Positions 37,136 to 45,592 of a stretch of 64,000 nt of DNA are shown one piece after another. The stretch spans positions 1,116,001 to 1,180,000 of the forward strand of contig NZ_VFMK01000001.1 in the NCBI RefSeq assembly GCF_006715025.1, given 5' to 3'. Origin of the DNA: Serratia fonticola (GTDB lineage: Bacteria > Pseudomonadota > Gammaproteobacteria > Enterobacterales > Enterobacteriaceae). Numbering within the stretch: the stretch's first letter is position 1; the number at the start of each line of letters is the position of its first letter. Below the pieces are notes generated by a model. It was not told the origin of the DNA, made no database searches, and worked only from the letters and a program-made list of their open reading frames with translations. The position numbers and the translations under genes are program-made.

Positions 37136-38529
37136 TGTTGTCCTCTGTGACTTGCCAGATACAGGCCATAGGCTATCAGGCTGACCAGGAAGGAAACGAA
37201 CAGCCCCAGGCTGGAATCTGCGAACAGGCCTTTAGCCAATGGGCCATCGATAAAGCCGGTTTTGGTCACCAACAGCCCACATAAGGCCCCGAGGAACCAG
37301 CAGAACAACGGGACTTTACGCACGCCGCGGTTCTGGCCATTCAGGCCGTACAGGGCATTACCGTCATAACCATGATGACGGCGCACTTTAGCATAATCGA
37401 GAATGAAAATAGCCTCCCAGGCGGCAAGGAATACCCCGCAGAACACCAGGAAGGAAATGAAAGGCCCCATGAAGTCGCCAGAGATGAACAGCACATAGAT
37501 AGCGATACCAAGGATCATCACGGCGTCGATGGAAACGGCCAGCGATTGCTTCACTTTCACCCCCAGCGTGAGCAGGTTAAGGCTGGCTGAGTAGAGGCTG
37601 AGTACGGCAATAGTGACGATGCCGGCAGTTGCGGCCAGCAGATAAGGGATGGCCATCCACTTTGGCAACACCGAGCCGATGAGCGCAATCGGGTTGGCCG
37701 CATTGGCCAGATCCGGCAACTGTACTGACAGCAGAATACCGGTGAACATCAGCAGGATCAGCGGTAGGCAGGCACCACCTACGACGGCGGCAAAGATGCT
37801 TTTATCCGAAGATTGCGGGCTTTGATAGCGGCTGTAATCGGCCCCGGCGATGGCCCAACTGATACCGGTACCGGCGGCGATCACCGAGACGGCGGGCAGG
37901 AAGCCGGTCAACCAACTGCCGGAAGGCAATGATAGCACTTTGCCCCATTCGGTGGTAAAGACGATATACAGCACCACAATCAGCGTCATGGTACCAAAGA
38001 TGCGGCTGAACCAGCTCTGCATCCAGACCACGGTGTTCTGCCCCAACAGGCTGACCACGATGGTCAGGCCGCCAAACAGCAACAGGCTGAACGCGGTGAG
38101 GGAGTGGCTTTCCCCAAGGCCTGCGGCCTGGAACAGGGCCGCCAGGGTTAGCGTACCGGTAATGACGTTCACCGCCTCCCAACCCATCAGGTTAATCCAA
38201 CTGAAGGTGGTGGGGGCGATATTGCCTTTCAGGCCAAAAATCACCCGCGATAAGGTCAGGGTCGAGGTACGGCCGCGTTTCCCGGCGAAGCTGGTATAGC
38301 CCACTAAAGCAAAGCTGGCTACGCCAACCAGTGCAGCCAGGATTGACTGGATAAAGGAGAGGCCGAACGCGACAATGATTGCCCCGTAGACCACGCCAAG
38401 AATGCCGATGTTAGCGGCAGACCATATCCAGAATAGCTCGAGCGGTTTACCTGTCTGCTCGGCATCCGGTACGCGATCGATCCCCGTGCTTTCTACTTTC
38501 CATGTTTCACTGCGGTTGATTTCACTCAT
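37132..38529 (-). CDS. NCS1-family purine/cytosine permease
   Basis: 465 residues with about 12 hydrophobic segments and the layout of cytosine/purine permeases. The N-terminus includes VPDAEQTGKPLELFWIWSAANIG, characteristic of NCS1 proteins, and GADYSRYQ follows the central helices. It occupies the transporter position that yegT (an NHS nucleoside symporter) holds in the E. coli yegTUV cluster. It probably imports a base, nucleoside or related N-heterocycle, the exact substrate unknown. Its stop overlaps the kinase start, and it starts 8 bp after the hydrolase stop. Confidence 0.85.
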   Translation of the reverse strand: MSEINRSETWKVESTGIDRVPDAEQTGKPLELFWIWSAANIGILGVVYGAIIVAFGLSFIQSILAALVGVASFALVGYTSFAGKRGRTSTLTLSRVIFGLKGNIAPTTFSWINLMGWEAVNVITGTLTLAALFQAAGLGESHSLTAFSLLLFGGLTIVVSLLGQNTVVWMQSWFSRIFGTMTLIVVLYIVFTTEWGKVLSLPSGSWLTGFLPAVSVIAAGTGISWAIAGADYSRYQSPQSSDKSIFAAVVGGACLPLILLMFTGILLSVQLPDLANAANPIALIGSVLPKWMAIPYLLAATAGIVTIAVLSLYSASLNLLTLGVKVKQSLAVSIDAVMILGIAIYVLFISGDFMGPFISFLVFCGVFLAAWEAIFILDYAKVRRHHGYDGNALYGLNGQNRGVRKVPLFCWFLGALCGLLVTKTGFIDGPLAKGLFADSSLGLFVSFLVSLIAYGLYLASHRGQQ

Positions 38530-38537
38530 GGTGCGAT

Positions 38538-39554
38538 TTATTCCTGTTTGCGCAGCCTGAGGAGAGCGGCCGCGTAGGGCTCAAAATCAATTTGATTGGC
38601 AAGATTGATAGTGCCAATCCAGTCCGCCGGGAAAGCGGCGATACCGCGTAATGCGCCGCAGATTGCCGTTGCCATAGCGCCAATGGTATCAGTATCTCCA
38701 CCCAGGTTAGCGGCCAGGATCGCACAACGTTGCGGATCGGTGCCGGCCAGTTCAACCAGCGCTAACGCCATCGGGATCGACTCGATCGTGTCCATCCCGG
38801 CACCGATGGTGTGGTAAAGCTCCGCCAATGCGTTACTGTCCTGCAGATCGCACAGCGGGGCGGCGAACTCCAGTGCCCAAGCCACACGGCGGCTGAGGGA
38901 TGGGCTGAAGGTGGTGATCTGCTGTTGTTGCACCTGTTCTATCCGGGGCGGTAGTTCTTGCTTGATAGTGGCCCAGTCAGCACCTTCGATGGCCCGGCTA
39001 ACGGACCAGGCAATGGCAAAAGCCCCCGCCACGGCGATATCCGACTTGTGAGTCGGGCTGCAAGACAGCCTTACCGCATCGATAAATTTTGACAAATCGC
39101 CGCTGGGCAACAGGCAGCCTAACGGTGCTACGCGCATGGCGGCACCATTGGTGACGCCGTTAGCGGTGATCTCTGCCACCGGCGTACCGGCACGGAATGC
39201 CAGCAGTGCGGCTTTGGAACTGGGGCCGAGAATATTTTTCTCAAAAGCGCCGATCTGCTCTGCCCACAACATGATGTGGTGAGCAATGCGTTCCGGTTCG
39301 ACCCGGCCCTCAGCCGCTAACAACGCATCCATCAACGCGACTGCCTGCTGGGTATCATCCGTGTATTCCCCGGCGATAAATCCTGTTGCCGCACTATTTT
39401 CTACTGGGCCAGGCAGGAAGTGAGTGATCCAACCAAAATAATCACGTACCTGCTGCAATGGCCACAGTTCTGACGGCATCCCCATCGCATCGCCCACGGC
39501 TTGCCCATAGAGCGCACCGAGAATAGCGTGGTGAGGATTTTTTATATTTTTCAT
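38538..39554 (-). CDS. yegU: ADP-ribosylglycohydrolase-family protein, YegU-like
   Basis: 338 residues (E. coli YegU 334). The dinuclear-Mg aspartate motifs of ADP-ribosylglycohydrolases are intact: YTDDT at 64-68 and GGDTDT at 285-290. LGALYGQAVGDAMGMPSELW at the N-terminus is nearly the YegU sequence. The family cleaves N- or O-glycosidic bonds of ribose. As first gene of an operon with a base/nucleoside permease and a PfkB kinase, it plausibly splits an imported ribosylated compound whose ribose the kinase then phosphorylates. Confidence 0.87.
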   Translation of the reverse strand: MKNIKNPHHAILGALYGQAVGDAMGMPSELWPLQQVRDYFGWITHFLPGPVENSAATGFIAGEYTDDTQQAVALMDALLAAEGRVEPERIAHHIMLWAEQIGAFEKNILGPSSKAALLAFRAGTPVAEITANGVTNGAAMRVAPLGCLLPSGDLSKFIDAVRLSCSPTHKSDIAVAGAFAIAWSVSRAIEGADWATIKQELPPRIEQVQQQQITTFSPSLSRRVAWALEFAAPLCDLQDSNALAELYHTIGAGMDTIESIPMALALVELAGTDPQRCAILAANLGGDTDTIGAMATAICGALRGIAAFPADWIGTINLANQIDFEPYAAALLRLRKQE

Positions 39555-39628
39555 TTATGGGTGTTCCCTGGTGTTGATGCTTATCGATGTAAAACATCAG
39601 TGTGGCTAATGCTACGTGTGAGAATGAT

Positions 39629-39678
39629 CCAATTAAAGTCCAATGATTGTGAAATGTGATGCCAATCTAATTCCAATG
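39629..39678. promoter_or_regulatory. Paired CCAAT-N6-CCAATG direct repeats in the yegU/yegW divergent promoter region
   Basis: CCAATTAAAGTCCAATG (39629-39645) and CCAATCTAATTCCAATG (39662-39678) are 17-bp copies with starts 33 bp apart, about three helical turns. They lie in the 215-bp gap between the yegU-like operon and the GntR gene and may bind that regulator. No experimental site is known to me. Confidence 0.5.
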
Positions 39679-39769
39679 TAAACGCGCGCCATGCCGTTAC
39701 CTTGGGTGTGACAAATATGGTAAAACCGATGGGTGAGAGGAATATGACTAATATCAGAGGGCGGGTCCG

Positions 39770-40504
39770 ATGAATGATTTTATTGCCTGGCTGTGTCAGC
39801 AGTTTTCGCAGGCAGCGGCGGCGCCACGTTATATCCAACTGGCGACAACGATCGAAATTGCCATTAAGAAGCATGTATTGGCCGTGGGGGATTTTCTGCC
39901 ACCAGAACGCATGATGGCTGAAGCGTTGGATTTGTCTCGCGTGACCGTCAGCAAGGCAATGAAGTTACTGGAAGAGAAAGCGTTGGTCTCGCGCCAGCAG
40001 GGTATTGGCACCCGTGTGGCAATGCATATTGGTTATTCCCTCAATCAGGATCACGGCTTTACTGCTCAGGTATTGCGTACTGGCAGTAACGTCAGCAACC
40101 AATGGTTGTTACGCACGCGCATGACGGCACCGGCTGATGTTGCCAAAGCGTTGGAGTTGGACGGCAATAGCGTGGTGGTCAAGTTGCGCCGCCTGCGTCT
40201 GATGGATGGGAATCCGGTCTCGCTGGAGACCACCTATATTCCGCTCCGTTTCCTGCCCGATCCTGAAACGCTGGAACATTCGCTGTACGCCCTGTGGCAG
40301 TCGCGGGGCATTACGCCTGATGGACGGCATTTTCTGTTGAAGGCCGTAGCCAGTAACGATGAACAGGCCAGTCTGCTCAATGTACAGCGCGGTACCCCAT
40401 TGCTGCGTATCGTACAAACCAGCCGCAATTCGCAGGGGGAAGTGTTGGAGCTCAGTGAGACATTGTGCCGCAGCGATGTGTATGAGTTTGAGGTCAACAG
40501 TTGA
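39770..40504 (+). CDS. yegW: GntR-family (HutC-type) regulator, YegW-like
   Basis: 244 residues: an N-terminal winged helix (PRYIQLATTIEIAIKKH...ERMMAEALDLSRVTVSKAM) and a C-terminal UTRA ligand-binding domain ending in LSETLCRSDVYEFEV, the architecture and size of E. coli YegW (248). It is divergent from the yegU-permease-yegV operon, which it most likely represses. The ligand is unknown. Confidence 0.85.
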   Translation: MNDFIAWLCQQFSQAAAAPRYIQLATTIEIAIKKHVLAVGDFLPPERMMAEALDLSRVTVSKAMKLLEEKALVSRQQGIGTRVAMHIGYSLNQDHGFTAQVLRTGSNVSNQWLLRTRMTAPADVAKALELDGNSVVVKLRRLRLMDGNPVSLETTYIPLRFLPDPETLEHSLYALWQSRGITPDGRHFLLKAVASNDEQASLLNVQRGTPLLRIVQTSRNSQGEVLELSETLCRSDVYEFEVNS

Positions 40505-40591
40505 GTAATCTGAGAAATTACCATGCTCTTTTGGCAGGGAGTGCGTATAATCGCCGCCCGGCGATAAATTAACCTGTACAAGAGCACCCGA

Positions 40592-42757
40592 ATGAGCACG
40601 ACCAGCCTGATCCAACCCGAACGTGAACTGTTCTCCTACGAGCCTTATTGGGCTGAATGTTTTGGCCCCGCGCCATTTTTACCGATGTCGCGTGAGGAAA
40701 TGGACCAATTAGGCTGGGATAGCTGCGATGTGATTATTATCAGCGGCGATGCTTACGTCGATCACCCAAGCTTTGGGATGGCGATCGTGGGCCGCATGTT
40801 GGAGGCTCAGGGCTTCCGCGTCGGGATTATTGCTCAGCCGGACTGGAGCAACAAAGAAGACTTTATGCGTTTGGGCAAACCGAACCTGTTCTTCGGCGTG
40901 ACTGCTGGCAATATGGACTCGATGATCAACCGCTATACCGCAGACCGTAAGCTACGTCATGACGATGCCTACACCGCCGGTAATGTGGCTGGCAAACGCC
41001 CGGATCGCGCCACATTGGTTTATAGCCAACGTTGCAGAGAAGCCTATAAAGATGTGCCCGTCATCTTGGGCGGTATCGAAGCCAGTCTGCGCCGCATTGC
41101 CCATTATGATTACTGGTCGGATACTGTGCGCCGCTCGGTGCTGGTAGACTCCAAGGCCGATATGCTGATCTACGGCAACGGTGAACGTCCGCTGGTGGAA
41201 TTGGCGCATCGCCTGGCGGCGGGTGAAAAAATTCAGGATATCCACGATATCCGTAACACCGCCGTGATGCGTAAAGGGGCCATGCCGGGGTGGAGCGGGG
41301 TGGATTCTACTCGTCTGGACAAACCCGGCCGCATTGAGCCAATCCCTAATCCTTACGGTGAAGATTTACCCTGTGCCGATGGCAGCACGCCAGAGCCAGA
41401 GGCCAAGCCGGTCACCGTACGTGCCGCCAAACCCAAGCCGTGGGAAAAAACCTACGTGCTGTTGCCTTCTTTTGAGAAAGTGAAAGCGGACAAGGTGTTG
41501 TATGCCCATACTTCACGTATCCTGCACCACGAAACCAACCCAGGCTGTGCTCGTGCGTTGATGCAAAAGCATGGCGATCGTTATGTGTGGATCAACCCAC
41601 CGGCTATCCCACTCACCACGCCGGAAATGGACAGCGTCTTTGCCCTGCCGTACCAGCGTGTGCCACACCCTTCCTATGGCGAAGAGCGCATCCCGGCTTA
41701 TGACATGATCCGCTTCTCGGTGAATATCATGCGCGGCTGTTACGGCGGCTGCTCGTTCTGTTCAATCACCGAGCATGAAGGGCGCATCATCCAGAGCCGT
41801 TCAGAAGACTCAATTGTGCGCGAGATTGAAGAGATCCGCGACAAGGTACCGGGCTTTACCGGGGTGATTTCTGATCTGGGTGGTCCAACGGCCAATATGT
41901 ATATGCTGCGCTGTACCAATCCGCGAGCTGAACAGACTTGCCGCCGTGCATCCTGCGTGTACCCGGAAATTTGTACCTATATGGATACCAACCACGAACC
42001 GACCATCAAGCTCTACCGACGCGCCCGTGAGTTGGAAGGGATCAAGAAGATCCTGATCGCCTCGGGGGTGCGTTACGATCTGGCGGTTGAGGATCCTCGT
42101 TACATCAAGGAACTGGCTACTCACCACGTCGGTGGCTATCTCAAGATTGCACCTGAGCATACCGAAGAAGGGCCATTGTCCAAGATGATGAAGCCGGGTA
42201 TGGGCAGCTACGATCGGTTCAAGCAACTGTTCGACCAGTATTCCAAACAGGCAGGCAAAGAGCAGTATCTGATCCCTTACTTTATCTCTTCACACCCGGG
42301 CACGCGTGATGAAGATATGGTGAATCTGGCGTTGTGGCTGAAGAAAAACCGTTTCCGTCTCGATCAGGTACAGAACTTCTATCCGTCGCCGATGGCAAAC
42401 TCCACCACCATGTATTACAGCGGTAAGAATCCGCTGGGTAAGGTGGGGTATAAGAGCGAAGACGTGTTTATTCCGAAGGGCGATCGCCAGCGCCGCCTGC
42501 ATAAGGCGCTGTTGCGCTATCACGATCCGGCTAACTGGCCGTTGATCCGCAGTGCGTTGGAGGAGATGGGGATGAAACATCTGATTGGGGGACGCCGCGA
42601 ATGTCTGGTGCCTGCGCCAAGCCTTGATGAGCAACGTGAGGCTAAGCGCCTGCAGCGCCGAACTCGTCCAGCGTTGACCAAGCACACGGATATCACGCGC
42701 CAGCGCACACCGTCCAACAAACCGCCGCGTAAGCCTATCCGCAGCGGTAAAGCCTGA
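40592..42757 (+). CDS. ygiQ: YgiQ-family radical SAM protein
   Basis: 721 residues and intact. The radical-SAM cluster cysteines form CxxxCxxC: Cys383, Cys387 and Cys390 in RGCYGGCSFCSI. N-terminal segments include PFLPMSREEMDQLGWD and the C-terminus is basic (RRTRPALTKHTD...KPPRKPIRSGKA). The function is unknown. Next comes the first copy of a terminator hairpin and then a structured insertion element. Confidence 0.94.
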   Translation: MSTTSLIQPERELFSYEPYWAECFGPAPFLPMSREEMDQLGWDSCDVIIISGDAYVDHPSFGMAIVGRMLEAQGFRVGIIAQPDWSNKEDFMRLGKPNLFFGVTAGNMDSMINRYTADRKLRHDDAYTAGNVAGKRPDRATLVYSQRCREAYKDVPVILGGIEASLRRIAHYDYWSDTVRRSVLVDSKADMLIYGNGERPLVELAHRLAAGEKIQDIHDIRNTAVMRKGAMPGWSGVDSTRLDKPGRIEPIPNPYGEDLPCADGSTPEPEAKPVTVRAAKPKPWEKTYVLLPSFEKVKADKVLYAHTSRILHHETNPGCARALMQKHGDRYVWINPPAIPLTTPEMDSVFALPYQRVPHPSYGEERIPAYDMIRFSVNIMRGCYGGCSFCSITEHEGRIIQSRSEDSIVREIEEIRDKVPGFTGVISDLGGPTANMYMLRCTNPRAEQTCRRASCVYPEICTYMDTNHEPTIKLYRRARELEGIKKILIASGVRYDLAVEDPRYIKELATHHVGGYLKIAPEHTEEGPLSKMMKPGMGSYDRFKQLFDQYSKQAGKEQYLIPYFISSHPGTRDEDMVNLALWLKKNRFRLDQVQNFYPSPMANSTTMYYSGKNPLGKVGYKSEDVFIPKGDRQRRLHKALLRYHDPANWPLIRSALEEMGMKHLIGGRRECLVPAPSLDEQREAKRLQRRTRPALTKHTDITRQRTPSNKPPRKPIRSGKA

Positions 42758-42762
42758 TAGAG

Positions 42763-42785
42763 CAGGGAGCCCAAGTGGCTCCCTT
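42763..42785 (+). terminator. Terminator hairpin of ygiQ, upstream copy (no U-tract)
   Basis: CAGGGAGCCCAAGTGGCTCC then CTT: stem GGGAGCC/GGCTCCC with loop CAAGT. This copy is followed directly by the element's CAGATTGCTGACAA end instead of a T-run. A second copy with one substitution lies at 43420-43442. Confidence 0.75.
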
Positions 42786-43419
42786 CAGATTGCTGACAAC
42801 GTGTTCTTTCCCCCTTGTCAGTAAAGAGCCAGGAGAATTGCCGAAAAAATAGCTTCTTTCTCTGAAGCCATTATGAACGGCAATTGCAGAGCCCTGCACC
42901 CGCGCCTATGCTCAACGTCAACACCCGTATCTGCTAGCACTGGGCCATCTCTACATTGGTGTTGATAACCGTGCTGCACATTCCACGCCTGGTAAGGTGA
43001 GCACGGGTGTTGAAGCCATTGAAGGCGCCGAACGCAGACGCGGCGCATAGGCAAAAACGCCAGGGAGGGCGTTTTTAGGCGAGATAAACAGGGATGTGAA
43101 TCGCAGCCGGCCGTGATGCGCGGTGGCGGAGTGAGACAAATCTGCCGGGAGCAGATTTGAACGCTGCTTGCAGCGGCCCCGAAGGGGCGAGGCCCAGGAC
43201 GGGCCGAGTAATAGCGCGCAGCGGCCGCCTGATTTGGCGAAGGCGCGGATTGCAAAGGGTTCCGCCTTGAACCCTTTGCTCGGGCGCCGTCAGCGGGGGT
43301 CAATAAGGCAACAAGAGGATAGCGGCCGAAACCTCTCGTGATTACCAGGAAAGACTGAGAAAGCGGTCATAAGGGGTATCGTCGTTCTCCCTGTCATATT
43401 TGACTTTGTCAGCAGTCTG
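42786..43419. mobile_element. Structured hairpin-chain insertion element, copy A
   Basis: A non-coding element of about 634 bp between convergent ygiQ and emtA. The ends form an imperfect inverted repeat: CAGATTGCTGACAACGTG on the left, and CAGACTGCTGACAAAGTC as the complement of the right end (15 of 18 match). It is flanked by 23-bp direct copies of the local terminator. Its core, 42998-43366, recurs at 61931-62299 with about ten differences. At least seven hairpins follow one another in the core: 43025-43046, 43053-43076, 43138-43158, 43162-43175, 43176-43188, 43191-43205 and the 11-bp stem 43252-43279. I saw no transposase or credible protein; open frames across it look like translated repeat. 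Confidence 0.75.
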
Positions 43420-43442
43420 CAGGGAGCCCAAGTGGCCCCCTT
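43420..43442 (+). terminator. Terminator hairpin of ygiQ, downstream copy (with U-tract)
   Basis: A repeat of 42763-42785 with a single T to C change; here the stem runs directly into CTTTCTTTTA, the U-rich tail expected of an intrinsic terminator. The rest of the gap to emtA (43443-43544) holds only a small ATCCCC/GGGGAT hairpin at about 43449-43464. Confidence 0.75.
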
Positions 43443-43544
43443 TCTTTTATCCCCGAGAGGGGATATCCATAAATTATCCCTTGGTAAGGATACTATTTTG
43501 TTATCCCTTTCAGGGAAGACGCTATGGGGTTGGCTATTGCCAGG

Positions 43545-44150
43545 CTACAAACTGTTATACGCCGCCTCTACCTTCAGCATATAGCGCGGTGCCTGTGGTG
43601 AAGGATGGTGCTGACGCACATGCCAGTGAAACGCCTCGGGCGACAGACTGTTGATCATACTAATGGCTTTCTGACGATCGCCAGAGAAGGTGCGCAGTAG
43701 GGCACCCGCGCCGTTGGCATAGGCCACTTCGGTGGCATAGCGACGAGTCACCGGATCGTCAATCCACTTCAGTTGCTGCTGTTGCAGCGCGCCGATATAG
43801 GCCGCCCCCAGATCGATATTGGTTTCTGGATCCAACAAGTCGTCATCATCCGGACAACCACGTTTGCCTTTAAAGCGGTAGGCATCGCAACCGGCGGTAT
43901 TCGCCTTGAGTTGCATCAGGCCGATCGCATTGGAAGGGCTGACGGCCTTTGGGTTGAAGCCTGACTCTACCTGGATAATGGCGGCGATCAGTTTGCGATC
44001 GATTTTATACTCGTCGGCCGCGTCTTTGATTTTATCGTCATAGGCGTGAGGATTGTAGCTGGTGCGCGGGTGTTTGCTGGAACAGCCCGCCAGCACCAAC
44101 AGCATTAACAGTATGGTCAGGCGTGGCAAAGATGAGAAAGAGAAAATCAT
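43545..44150 (-). CDS. emtA: Membrane-bound lytic murein transglycosylase EmtA-type
   Basis: 201 residues (E. coli EmtA/MltE 203). A lipobox LAGC with Cys23 marks it as a lipoprotein, followed by an SLT-like domain with catalytic Glu62 (IIQVESGFNP), SNAIGLMQLKA and YANGAGALLRTFSGDR. It cleaves peptidoglycan glycan strands from within with 1,6-anhydro product formation. The ATG at 44150 has TTGGAG upstream and gives a normal lipoprotein signal; the longer frame from 44192 does not. It converges on ygiQ across the structured element. Confidence 0.92.
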   Translation of the reverse strand: MIFSFSSLPRLTILLMLLVLAGCSSKHPRTSYNPHAYDDKIKDAADEYKIDRKLIAAIIQVESGFNPKAVSPSNAIGLMQLKANTAGCDAYRFKGKRGCPDDDDLLDPETNIDLGAAYIGALQQQQLKWIDDPVTRRYATEVAYANGAGALLRTFSGDRQKAISMINSLSPEAFHWHVRQHHPSPQAPRYMLKVEAAYNSL

Positions 44151-44279
44151 GAAACTCCAAGCTACTGTAATTGGATCACTGTGCCATATCATAGCGATAG
44201 TGTCCGATAAGATCCTGGTTTAAAAACCAGTTTACGGGCGCAGCATGCGGCGACCCTACGGTTCACTTCATCTTATTTA

Positions 44280-45485
44280 TTACCACGTCATTTCCGCCAG
44301 TGCCTGCTCGGCATACAGATAGCCAATTCCCATCACCTGCTGCTGCCGCGTCAGATGACCAAAATCGATCGACGTCGCGTTGGCCTGTGTTTGATCGTGG
44401 CGGTCGAACGGGCTAAAGCCGGTCTGGCCGATAATGGTTTGCAGCCAGCTATCGCCAAATCCGCAACTGCGACCATAAAGGTAGATGCGGTTTATATTGA
44501 GGATATTAAGAAAATTATACAGGCTTAGGCCAATAGCCTGTGCCGCCTGTTGCACCAATACCTGTAGTGCCGCATCCCCTTGGTGAAAACGGGCGATCAA
44601 CTCGGCGGTGCTGGGGGTTTTCAAGTGTTCGCCCTCTGGCAGTACCGGCAGTGTTGCCTTGAGCTGAATACGCGCTTTTTTCTTTAAAGCGGACAACGAG
44701 GCAATCGTCTCCAGGCAACCGTAGCGGCCACAGGAGCAGATGCCGCCGTCGGGGTCGACAATAGTATGGCCAATCTGCCCGCTACCGAACAGGCTACCAC
44801 GGTAAATTTGCTGGTTGATCACAAACGACGAACCAATGCCATAATCCACGTTGATCACGCAGAAATCCTGCACATTGGCCGCATTTTGCCACTTTTCGGC
44901 CAGTGCCAGCATCACGCAGTCGTTATCCAGCAGCACCTCGGTTTTCAGCCGTTCTTCCAGCAGGTATTTGATCTCGACCGGCCCTTCCCAAGGGGCCTGC
45001 GGCATCCGCTGCGAAACACCGGTCAATGGGTTCACCTGGCCGTGGATCGACAGGGCAATTTTCAGATCACCGCCTTGCTGTTGGCGATGCAGATAATAAA
45101 TCTGCACAATTTCCTGCAGCAGCGCCTGTGGGGTGGTGGCGATAATGGCGAGCTGATTGAACGGCCCGCAAGGGGTGATCATGCCATCGACCACGATGCT
45201 TTCTATCAGGTAGGGGGAAACGTTCAGGCATAGAATGCGCTGGCTTGAGGCGGCAATACGGTAACTGCCCCCACCCAGTCCCCGCCGATGCAGGTTTTGC
45301 ACATCATGCTCCACCCGCTTTTCTGCCAGCAACGCATCAAGAATTTTGCCCACAGCCGGAATGGAGAGTTGGCAAAGCCGTGCCAGCGTGGATTTGCTGG
45401 CGACCTTTTCCCGGTACAGCAAGGCATACAGCACGCGTTTGTTGAAGTTGCGTACCCGCTGATTATTCAAGCCCTGTAGTTTCAT
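44280..45485 (-). CDS. ROK-family transcriptional regulator
   Basis: 401 residues with an N-terminal winged helix (STLARLCQLSIPAVGKILDALL) and a ROK sugar-kinase-like domain with the zinc motif CSCGRYGCLE after GQIGHTIVDPDGG. It resembles NagC/Mlc/XylR-type repressors. It is divergent from the DUF5107-porter-epimerase operon with a 107-bp gap, so it is the likely local regulator; the inducer would be a sugar or sugar phosphate, identity unknown. Confidence 0.9.
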   Translation of the reverse strand: MKLQGLNNQRVRNFNKRVLYALLYREKVASKSTLARLCQLSIPAVGKILDALLAEKRVEHDVQNLHRRGLGGGSYRIAASSQRILCLNVSPYLIESIVVDGMITPCGPFNQLAIIATTPQALLQEIVQIYYLHRQQQGGDLKIALSIHGQVNPLTGVSQRMPQAPWEGPVEIKYLLEERLKTEVLLDNDCVMLALAEKWQNAANVQDFCVINVDYGIGSSFVINQQIYRGSLFGSGQIGHTIVDPDGGICSCGRYGCLETIASLSALKKKARIQLKATLPVLPEGEHLKTPSTAELIARFHQGDAALQVLVQQAAQAIGLSLYNFLNILNINRIYLYGRSCGFGDSWLQTIIGQTGFSPFDRHDQTQANATSIDFGHLTRQQQVMGIGYLYAEQALAEMTW

Positions 45486-45592
45486 TCACTAAACCCTGTT
45501 TACTGTATTGCGTGAGCGGTGTGCATAATATAACCGATTCTGTCAATTAGACTGCTTGAAATGCCATATTCAGTATTTATAGCGAGGAAAGC

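Noticed and set aside
42818..43303. 161-residue open frame on the minus strand across element copy A
   Set aside because: The same peptide arises from copy B (61808-62281) and simply reflects the GC-rich hairpin core. The two frames diverge outside the core, and no domain is recognisable.
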